Source: an uncultured Clostridia bacterium (GTDB taxonomy: Bacteria; Bacillota; Clostridia; Christensenellales; UBA1242). From it: a DNA stretch of 64,000 bases. The notes beneath the pieces were generated by a model. The model was given only the letters and a program-made list of their open reading frames with translations. It was not told the DNA's origin and ran no database searches. The stretch is from NCBI GenBank assembly GCA_944383415.1, contig CALWPK010000003.1, positions 1 to 64,000 of the forward strand. Reading direction: 5' to 3'. Position numbers and translations under genes: made by a program. Below, piece after piece: positions 53,068-59,275 of the stretch (its first letter is position 1; each line of letters starts with the position of its first letter).

Positions 53068-53117
53068 AAAAAAATTATAAAACATTATTTTACAAAAATC
53101 AAATATTTTGTACAAAA
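53068..53117 (-). promoter_or_regulatory. Promoter with a TTTTGTACAAAA site (minus strand)
   Basis: TTGATT (53102-53097), 17 bp, TATAAT (53079-53074). The palindrome is perfect at 53106-53117 and a 10/12 match lies at 53086-53097, with centres 20 bp apart. Confidence 0.7.
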
Positions 53118-53304
53118 ACACGACTAAAAATTTTAATTATACTATTAAATGCTGTTATTATTCAATAATAAACTTGATATATGAAAACTGTATGTGAATT
53201 TAATTTGAATATTTTAGTTGATATTTTGATTAATGACAAATTTAATTGTACCGCGAGATTAGGTCAAATAATATGCCAAATTTTTCAAATTATTCAAGAT
53301 TTAT

Positions 53305-53333
53305 TTGACAATTAATTTGTTATTATATACAAT
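53305..53333 (+). promoter_or_regulatory. Promoter of the second TasA-like gene
   Basis: TTGACA (53305-53310), 17 bp, TACAAT (53328-53333); AGGGGT precedes the ATG at 53353. Confidence 0.82.
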
Positions 53334-53352
53334 ACTTGTTATAGGGGTATCT

Positions 53353-54054
53353 ATGGTAAAAAATCGACTTAGCGGGCAGACTATCGCTATTATTATATTA
53401 TCTGTATTATTATTGTTGACTGCTTGTTTTGGTGGGGTATACGCATATTATAGCACCAATACAAGTAAGGTGTCTGGAAGAATTGTTATGGCGAACCTAA
53501 ATATTAATTTGCAGGCGGGGATAGGTGAGAGTGCTTCCAGTGAAATATTGGTATCAAATGGCGTATTTGTGCCTGGTCAACCATTAGAGAACACTCCACT
53601 TGTAGTGGTCAATGAATCTAACACTCCTATTTACCTTTCTATAATATACAAAGTAAATGCATCCAATATTGAGACTGGTGAACCTTTAGAAAATTACGAT
53701 GATACCAATCCATTGATAGATATTGGAATTGATGATGATAGTTTATGGTATGATTATTTATTTGTGACAACGGGCGAAGATGGACAAGAGGATAGATATA
53801 GGTGCCTGATCACAAAGACTCCTCAATATCCTACAGAAACCAATGAATATATTACCGTCATAGAAGAAAATGCTCTATCCATTCCAAGAACGTGGGGAGA
53901 CGAATTTCAGAATATGCAGATTAGTTTCTTGTTTCAAGCGTATGCTATTGGCTCAAATACATTCACTTTTTCAAGTGAAGATACTATAGATTTTAGATGT
54001 CAAGAGATTATGACTGCCATATACGAGGCGTATGAAGGGAAAATCAATATTTAA
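53353..54054 (+). CDS. TasA/camelysin-like secreted protein 2
   Basis: A 233-aa exported protein. The signal (LSGQTIAIIILSVLLLLTAC) runs into FGGVYAYYSTNTSKVSGRIV, the same GG-x-YAY(F/Y)-S/T junction as the protein at 29424. The mature domain includes VPGQPLENTPLVVVNESNTP and IYLSIIYKVNAS, the usual TasA-like beta pattern. ATG 53353 is chosen because ATAGGGGTATCT precedes it; the longer ORF start at 53305 is the promoter itself. It lies beside the Spo0A-C-like regulators, which in Bacillus-type logic would fit matrix control, but that is inference. Confidence 0.75.
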   Translation: MVKNRLSGQTIAIIILSVLLLLTACFGGVYAYYSTNTSKVSGRIVMANLNINLQAGIGESASSEILVSNGVFVPGQPLENTPLVVVNESNTPIYLSIIYKVNASNIETGEPLENYDDTNPLIDIGIDDDSLWYDYLFVTTGEDGQEDRYRCLITKTPQYPTETNEYITVIEENALSIPRTWGDEFQNMQISFLFQAYAIGSNTFTFSSEDTIDFRCQEIMTAIYEAYEGKINI

Positions 54055-54078
54055 TCCACATTTTTGTGGATTTTTTTA
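54053..54078 (+). terminator. Terminator of the second TasA-like gene
   Basis: AATCCACA-TTTTT-GTGGATT, then T6; it overlaps the stop codon. Confidence 0.9.
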
Positions 54079-54275
54079 TCAGATACTTAAATAAATAATG
54101 TATATAAGATCAAACAAGCAACACATTTTCTTTAGAAATTTAAAAAATCTGATATTTTGATATATTGTCTATAATTAGTGAAAATTATCAAACTTGACTG
54201 ACTTCATTTCAACAAATCAAACTGGTTTATGTACAACTTGAGTTATTATTTTATATTTTTAGCATAGATTATTTT

Positions 54276-54842
54276 ATGAGTAAAATTTGGATAATAATGA
54301 TAATATCCAGTCTATGTATGTTGGCAATTTTTTCTCCATCTGACGTTGTCGGCACGATGATGGAGGCATCAAAAATGGGGATCACGATGTGCATAGAATT
54401 TATTGGCATATATGCGGTGTGGATGGGGATAATGCAAGTAATGGATGATTGCCGTCTCAGTCACAAATTGTCAAAGATTTTGTCACGTCCAGTACAATAT
54501 ATTTTTGGCAAAACGGACGCAGAGACAGAGAAAAATATTTGCCTCAATATTGCCTCAAATATCATTGGAATAGGTAGCGCAGCCACTCCGTATGGCATAA
54601 AAGCAATGCAGGGATTAGACAAGGGGGACAAGCGTGCCACACGTGCTATGATAATGCTCGTAGTGATCAACTCTACAGGTATTCAACTATTGCCAACGAC
54701 AGTCATTGGTATGCGGGCAATGGCTGGAAGCGTGAGTCCTAGTTGCATCCTTTGGCCAACCATTGTGTCCACATTCTTGCCAACAATTTTAGGTATATTG
54801 TTAGTTGCGGTGATTTATAGAAGGCGGAAGAAAAATGGCTGA
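54276..54842 (+). CDS. spmA: Spore maturation protein A
   Basis: A 188-aa membrane protein of the nucleoside-recognition (Gate) family: SGIGTAATPYG-type motif in IIGIGSAATPYGIKAMQGLD and LVVINSTGIQLLPTTVIGMR. In Bacillus SpmA/SpmB affect spore core dehydration; homologues also occur in non-sporeformers. A TAGATT ends 6 bases before the ATG without a Shine-Dalgarno. It overlaps spmB by 8 bases. Confidence 0.92.
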   Translation: MSKIWIIMIISSLCMLAIFSPSDVVGTMMEASKMGITMCIEFIGIYAVWMGIMQVMDDCRLSHKLSKILSRPVQYIFGKTDAETEKNICLNIASNIIGIGSAATPYGIKAMQGLDKGDKRATRAMIMLVVINSTGIQLLPTTVIGMRAMAGSVSPSCILWPTIVSTFLPTILGILLVAVIYRRRKKNG

Positions 54843-55341
54843 TCTATTTATACCTATATTAATTGCATTTATTATGATATTTGCGCTCGTCAAGGGGGTG
54901 GACGCTTATTCGGCGTTTGTGAATGGTGCAAAGGGCGCACTTCCGCTTATGGCATCACTTATGCCTTATATCATTGCGATGTTCGTTGCGGTAGAGTTGT
55001 TTAGGAATAGCGGACTCAGCGGATATCTTTGCGATTTTTTGTCTCCCATATTTAAGGTCATCGGAATTCCTCCCGAAGTGTGCGAACTCACTCTGATCCG
55101 ACCATTTAGTTCGAACGCCGCTTATGTGCTTTTGCGAGACATTTTTTCAACATACGGCGTGGATAGTTATATAGGAAAATGCGCGAGCGTAATTATGGGC
55201 AGTAGTGATACGATATTCTATGTCAGCAGTATCTATTTCGCCTCCACGAGCGTGAAGAAAACTCTCCTCACCATCCCTATTGCATTAGTATGCAATGTGG
55301 CTTGTGCGATTTTGGCTTGTTTTTGCTGTAGATTTATTTGA
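54835..55341 (+). CDS. spmB: Spore maturation protein B
   Basis: A 168-aa membrane partner of SpmA: FVNGAKGALPLMASLMPYII, ELTLIRPFSSNAAYVLLRDI and the conserved MGSSDTIFYVSSIYFAS. It starts inside spmA with GGCGGAAG as ribosome-binding site, so the two are translationally coupled. The pair is presumed to form a membrane complex. Confidence 0.93.
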   Translation: MADLFIPILIAFIMIFALVKGVDAYSAFVNGAKGALPLMASLMPYIIAMFVAVELFRNSGLSGYLCDFLSPIFKVIGIPPEVCELTLIRPFSSNAAYVLLRDIFSTYGVDSYIGKCASVIMGSSDTIFYVSSIYFASTSVKKTLLTIPIALVCNVACAILACFCCRFI

Positions 55342-55352
55342 TATGAAAAAAC

Positions 55353-55387
55353 TTGATTTTTATTCAATTTTGATATATAATACGCGT
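55353..55387 (+). promoter_or_regulatory. Promoter of the 27-codon ORF
   Basis: TTGATT (55353-55358), 17 bp, TATAAT (55376-55381). The ATG at 55388 is exactly 7 bases after the -10. Confidence 0.8.
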
Positions 55388-55471
55388 ATGAAGATTTTGA
55401 AAATCATTTTGCTATTCATCATATTGGTGGTGGTGTTTAGCGTTTGCTATCAATGCGGGTTTATAGGTTAA
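55388..55471 (+). CDS. 27-aa hydrophobic peptide, leaderless, before a terminator
   Basis: MKILKIILLFIILVVVF, then SVCYQCGFIG. One membrane helix with a basic N-terminus and a CxxC near the C-terminus. It starts at the predicted transcription start and its stop codon is 2 bases before a hairpin-plus-T terminator; the metal exporter follows 40 bases after that, with a Shine-Dalgarno but no evident promoter of its own. Either a regulatory leader peptide whose translation decides read-through into the exporter, or a small membrane partner (CxxC could bind metal). Not recognised as a known family. Confidence 0.65.
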   Translation: MKILKIILLFIILVVVFSVCYQCGFIG

Positions 55472-55473
55472 TG

Positions 55474-55498
55474 TTCTTGCTATGCAAGAATTTTTATT
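55474..55498 (+). terminator. Terminator/attenuator before the metal exporter
   Basis: TTCTTGC (55474-55480)-TAT-GCAAGAA (55484-55490), then TTTTTATT. A ribosome at the stop codon of the 27-aa ORF would cover its left arm. Confidence 0.82.
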
Positions 55499-55535
55499 CA
55501 AAGTTTATTCAAAATAATTTCATATTAGGAGAACT

Positions 55536-56576
55536 ATGGAAGAGTATTGGCACGTGATATTGGAGGCTCTTATCGATACGGCAAAATTGTTGCCGATTCT
55601 TTTCATTGTGTATTATTTGATCGAATTGATTGAATTCAAGTATGCTATCAAATTTCAAAACAACAAACTTTTGAAGGGCAAAGCAAGTCCAGTGATAGGT
55701 GCAGTGATAGGATGTATTCCGCAGTGTGGCTTTTCTGTGGTGACTACAGATCTATTTACCAAGCGAGCAGTTTCAGTAGGGGCATTGATAGCAGTCTACA
55801 TTGCCACCAGCGATGAGGCGATACCTCTGATGATCTCAGAGCCGTCCAGCATTCCGTATTTATTAGCGTTGATTGGAGTGAAGGTCGTGTTCGCTATTGC
55901 CGTTGGATATCTTTCCATTTGGCTATACAATTTAATATTCAAGAGATCAAGAGCCGAAGCGGATAGCGAGCAAAGGTTAGAGAGCGAAAATCTTGACAGC
56001 GAACGAAATAATGAAGAAAAAACGATTAGAGCATCGCACCTTGAGAGTGAAGAGATAGATGAACCGAAAGCACATTCTCATATCCACGAGAATGAGGCTG
56101 AAAAAGAAAACGTTTCTCTCGCAACAGCCGAAAACAAGGTGGAGATGCACTCACACGGAGGGTGTTGCCATCATCACGTTAGGAGCAAATCATTTGATTG
56201 GCTACATCCGCTGTTGCATTGCTTGAAGATTAGTGCATTCATTTTGATCATCAACATCATCTTCGGCTGTATCACTCATATATGGATAGGCGAAGAGGCG
56301 TTGACGAATTTTTTGTCTCAAAGTCTGTATCTACAGCCATTGCTAGCAGTAGTAATAGGTCTAATCCCAAACTGTGCATCAAGCGTAGTCTTGACGCAAC
56401 TGTTTTTGATGGGAGGACTCTCATTTGGGGCACTGGTGGCAGGGCTGTCTGTCAATGCTGGTTTAGGTTTGATCATTTTGATCAAACAAAACAAGAATTG
56501 GAAAGAAAATCTCTTCATTTTCATTATGCTCATTGTACCTAGTTTGATTTTGGGTTACGCTCTGAACTTTATCTAA
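55536..56576 (+). CDS. Putative 10-TM heavy-metal exporter (ArsP_2/putative Mn transporter family)
   Basis: A 346-aa membrane protein with two homologous halves. Each has the same re-entrant motif: GAVIGCIPQCGFSVVTTDLF, TKRAVSVGALIA in the first and VIGLIPNCASSVVLTQLFLM, GGLSFGALVAG in the second. The halves are joined by a hydrophilic loop (about 145-225) with many acidic residues and a His/Cys cluster (HSHIHENE, MHSHGGCCHHHV) that looks metal-binding. This matches the family annotated as putative 10TM heavy-metal exporter or manganese transporter; the metal is not proven. The start follows TTAGGAGAACT. Confidence 0.83.
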   Translation: MEEYWHVILEALIDTAKLLPILFIVYYLIELIEFKYAIKFQNNKLLKGKASPVIGAVIGCIPQCGFSVVTTDLFTKRAVSVGALIAVYIATSDEAIPLMISEPSSIPYLLALIGVKVVFAIAVGYLSIWLYNLIFKRSRAEADSEQRLESENLDSERNNEEKTIRASHLESEEIDEPKAHSHIHENEAEKENVSLATAENKVEMHSHGGCCHHHVRSKSFDWLHPLLHCLKISAFILIINIIFGCITHIWIGEEALTNFLSQSLYLQPLLAVVIGLIPNCASSVVLTQLFLMGGLSFGALVAGLSVNAGLGLIILIKQNKNWKENLFIFIMLIVPSLILGYALNFI

Positions 56577-56807
56577 TGTGCTATATCAAAAATATGAATA
56601 TAGTTTGTATTACGGAAAAGATAGAAATTTGAAAATCTGAAATAATGAGAACTAAAATTTGTAGACTTTGATAAATATTGAAATTTTCACATAATGGCAA
56701 ACTTTTATGTGAAATTTTACGTAATATGATCAATTTTATATAATTTCATACTATTTTTTTTGCATTATAAAATTTGCACAAAAATTGAAGATAAAATATC
56801 TATTTAT

Positions 56808-56836
56808 TTGACAAAAAAATTCAAATATCTTATTAT
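56808..56836 (+). promoter_or_regulatory. Promoter of the 2-enoate-reductase-like gene
   Basis: TTGACA (56808-56813), 17 bp, TATTAT (56831-56836), with AAAAGGAGAATGGT before the ATG. 56577-56807 is otherwise empty. Confidence 0.8.
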
Positions 56837-56859
56837 CATATAAACAAAAGGAGAATGGT

Positions 56860-58914
56860 ATGAACAAAAAATATGAAGCACTTTTTACACCTTGGAAGAT
56901 CGGCAATCTTGAAATCAAGAATAGAATTGTATTGTGTCCTATGGGAGGGACTTCGCTTTTCGGCTGGATGGAGCCACATCACTTAGATAAGGATGCGTGC
57001 GACTTCTTTATGGATCTTGCGAAAAACAATGTAGGACTCATCATACCCGGCATCGCTCCGCTACGCAATTTGATCGGCGGACAGTGGCTGTACAAGAAGA
57101 AGAGTATGTTCAAGCAACTCAAAGCCTATATGGAGGAATTCCACAAAACTGGTGCGAAGATGATCGTGCAGTTGACTGCGGGATTCGGTAGATCATTTTC
57201 CATTCCTAACTCTATGGCACCTATTGTCAAAAACAAATTTTTGTCTACCATTTTAAAACCTATTATCAATCTGCCTTATCTTTGCGCGTCTCCTAGCAAA
57301 TTGCCATCACGCTGGCTAGAGGATTATGAGTGCAGGGAAATCACAATAAAAGAGATCAAAGATATGATCAAAGCCTTTGCTCTCACGTCAAAACTATTGA
57401 AAGATGCAGGAGTCGACGGTGTAGAGGTTCACGCCGTGCACGAGGGGTATCTATTGGATCAATTCACTCTCGAATATACGAATCATAGGACGGACGAATA
57501 TGGTGGTTCGTTCGAAAATCGCTATCGTTTCCCGGTGGAAATAGTGCGTGCCATCAAGGCGGAGTGCGGGAAAGATTATCCTGTCACACTGCGTTACTCT
57601 GTCGTCAGCAAGACGCGAGATTTCTGCGAGGGTGCACTGCCGGGTGAAAAATTCATCGAGATCGGTAGAAATATGAAAGAGAGCGAGGTCGCTGCGAAAT
57701 ACCTGCAAGATGCCGGCTATGATATGCTAGATGCAGACAACGGCACTTATGATGCGTGGTATTGGGCTCATCCGCCACTTTATATGCCTAAGAATTGCAA
57801 TTTGGATGATGTGGCGCATATCAAGAATTTTGTAGACATTCCTGTCGTGTGTGCAGGGAAAATGGAGCCAGAGACTGCCTCAAAAGCAATAAAAGACGGC
57901 AAAATTGACGCAATGGGAGTGGCTAGACAATTTTTGACCGACCCTCATTGGGTGACCAAACTATTGGAAGATAGACTTGAGGATATCCAACCTTGTATTT
58001 ATTGTCACAATGCTTGTCTTACTATGGCACACTACAAGGGAGTAGCCAACGATCAGGCTATGGAGGACTCGAAACACATGTCTAGGTGTGCATTGAATCC
58101 TATGACTATGGACGGGGGCAAATATGACCTCATTCCAGCGAAGGTGAGCAAAAAAGTGGCTGTCATCGGTGGCGGTGTCGGCGGAATGGAAGTGGCTAGA
58201 ATTGCCACAATGCGTGGGCACAAAGTGACCATTTACGAAAAGACTGATAGACTAGGTGGTGTGTTCATACCTGCAGGTGCGATGTCGTTCAAAGGACAGG
58301 ATAGGAAGTTGTTGGATTGGTATCGTAGACAGATTGAGAAACTGAACATAGAAGTGAAATACAATACCGAAATCAAGGACATCACCACGCTTGACGCGGA
58401 CGAGGTGGTGATAGCGACTGGCGCTGTGGCGAAGAAACTGAATATCAAAGGAATAGAACATTCTATCGAAGCGATTGACTTTTTGAACAAGACCAAGACT
58501 GTGGGTGAGCGTGTGGCAATCATCGGCGGAGGGCTCACTGGATGCGAAATCGCTTATGAATTGAGCCTGAATAAGAAAAAACCTATTATCATTGAAGCAA
58601 AGCAAGATTTGATGGCTGTGCGTGGACTGTGCCTAGCGAATTCGTCATATCTGCGTGATTATTTCAAGCATAATGATGTCCCTGTGTATCTAGAGAGCAG
58701 TGTCAAAGAGATCAGAGATGACGCTATCGTCATTGTGGACAAAGATGGCACAGAGCACACCGAACCTGTGGATAGCGTGATCACCTGCGTGGGCTATGAT
58801 CCGAACCCTATCGCTAAGGAGAATAAGCACGTCCACATCGTGGGAGACGCATTGAAAGTGGGCAATCTGCGCACTGTGGTTTGGCGCGCTTGGGAAGTGG
58901 CAGAGAAGATTTAG
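56860..58914 (+). CDS. 2-enoate reductase / NADH:flavin oxidoreductase (FldZ/BaiCD type)
   Basis: A 684-aa flavoenzyme of the 2,4-dienoyl-CoA reductase family. It has an N-terminal OYE TIM barrel (LFTPWKIGNLEIKNRIVLCP, GVEVHAVHEGYLLDQFTLEY), a 4Fe-4S Cys set (PCIYCHNACL, then RCALNP), and a C-terminal FAD/NAD domain with two dinucleotide folds (VAVIGGGVGGMEVARIATMR and VAIIGGGLTGCEIAYELSLN). Such enzymes reduce activated C=C bonds (cinnamate, enoates, bile acids) with NADH. The substrate is not readable. Its terminator is at 59003. Confidence 0.88.
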   Translation: MNKKYEALFTPWKIGNLEIKNRIVLCPMGGTSLFGWMEPHHLDKDACDFFMDLAKNNVGLIIPGIAPLRNLIGGQWLYKKKSMFKQLKAYMEEFHKTGAKMIVQLTAGFGRSFSIPNSMAPIVKNKFLSTILKPIINLPYLCASPSKLPSRWLEDYECREITIKEIKDMIKAFALTSKLLKDAGVDGVEVHAVHEGYLLDQFTLEYTNHRTDEYGGSFENRYRFPVEIVRAIKAECGKDYPVTLRYSVVSKTRDFCEGALPGEKFIEIGRNMKESEVAAKYLQDAGYDMLDADNGTYDAWYWAHPPLYMPKNCNLDDVAHIKNFVDIPVVCAGKMEPETASKAIKDGKIDAMGVARQFLTDPHWVTKLLEDRLEDIQPCIYCHNACLTMAHYKGVANDQAMEDSKHMSRCALNPMTMDGGKYDLIPAKVSKKVAVIGGGVGGMEVARIATMRGHKVTIYEKTDRLGGVFIPAGAMSFKGQDRKLLDWYRRQIEKLNIEVKYNTEIKDITTLDADEVVIATGAVAKKLNIKGIEHSIEAIDFLNKTKTVGERVAIIGGGLTGCEIAYELSLNKKKPIIIEAKQDLMAVRGLCLANSSYLRDYFKHNDVPVYLESSVKEIRDDAIVIVDKDGTEHTEPVDSVITCVGYDPNPIAKENKHVHIVGDALKVGNLRTVVWRAWEVAEKI

Positions 58915-59002
58915 GATATCAATTTGAATTTTCTATTTAGTCTCAATTTCCATCATTATTTCATTAGGTGAAAATGATATATAAATTTTTAATTATCGAA
59001 AT

Positions 59003-59037
59003 AAAAATGAAGTGATTTGATGTTCACTTCATTTTTT
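59003..59037 (+). terminator. Terminator of the 2-enoate-reductase-like gene
   Basis: AAAAATGAAGTG and CACTTCATTTTT pair around ATTTGATGTT, about 90 nt past the stop codon. Confidence 0.9.
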
Positions 59038-59089
59038 CCTCTCCTTCATAAATATGAATATCAATAATCTATTTTTTATTTCAAGATAT

Positions 59090-59124
59090 TTGACAAATGT
59101 TTGACTATATGTTAATATCATATT
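59090..59124 (+). promoter_or_regulatory. ileS operon promoter
   Basis: TTGACA (59090-59095), 17 bp, TAATAT (59113-59118). The leader-peptide ATG at 59125 is exactly 7 bases after the -10. Confidence 0.85.
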
Positions 59125-59175
59125 ATGAAAATGAACATAATTATTGGCAAAATCATTGTATCGTCAATCATTTGA
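59125..59175 (+). CDS. ileL: Ile-rich leader peptide of ileS (MKMNIIIGKIIVSSII)
   Basis: A 16-codon ORF at the predicted +1, with no Shine-Dalgarno, encoding MKMNIIIGKIIVSSII. Seven Ile codons (ATA ATT ATT, ATC ATT, ATC ATT) fall in 16. It is followed at once by TTGCTG (59184-59189), which can pair with CAGCAA (59206-59211); the latter is part of the terminator stem at 59201-59222. Slow translation at Ile codons when charged tRNA-Ile is scarce would favour the antiterminator and expression of ileS. The symbol is descriptive. It is inferred from sequence, but the composition and layout are those of a classic attenuator. Confidence 0.82.
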   Translation: MKMNIIIGKIIVSSII

Positions 59176-59200
59176 TGAGCGTTTTGCTGTAATTAAACGA

Positions 59201-59227
59201 AATGTCAGCAAGCGCTGGCATTTTTTA
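59201..59227 (+). terminator. Attenuator terminator upstream of ileS
   Basis: AATGTCAGC (59201-59209) pairs with GCTGGCATT (59214-59222; one G-U) around AAGC, then T-run to 59226. It is 50 bases before the ileS ATG and 25 after the leader-peptide stop. Confidence 0.88.
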
Positions 59228-59275
59228 AGATTATTTCAAATGAGATATTAAAATTTTTGATTTTTAGGAGAAAAT

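Noticed and set aside
58915-59275. T-box riboswitch before ileS
   Set aside because: No AGGGTGGNACCGCG-like T-box sequence and no specifier stem; a leader ORF and simple hairpin explain the region better.
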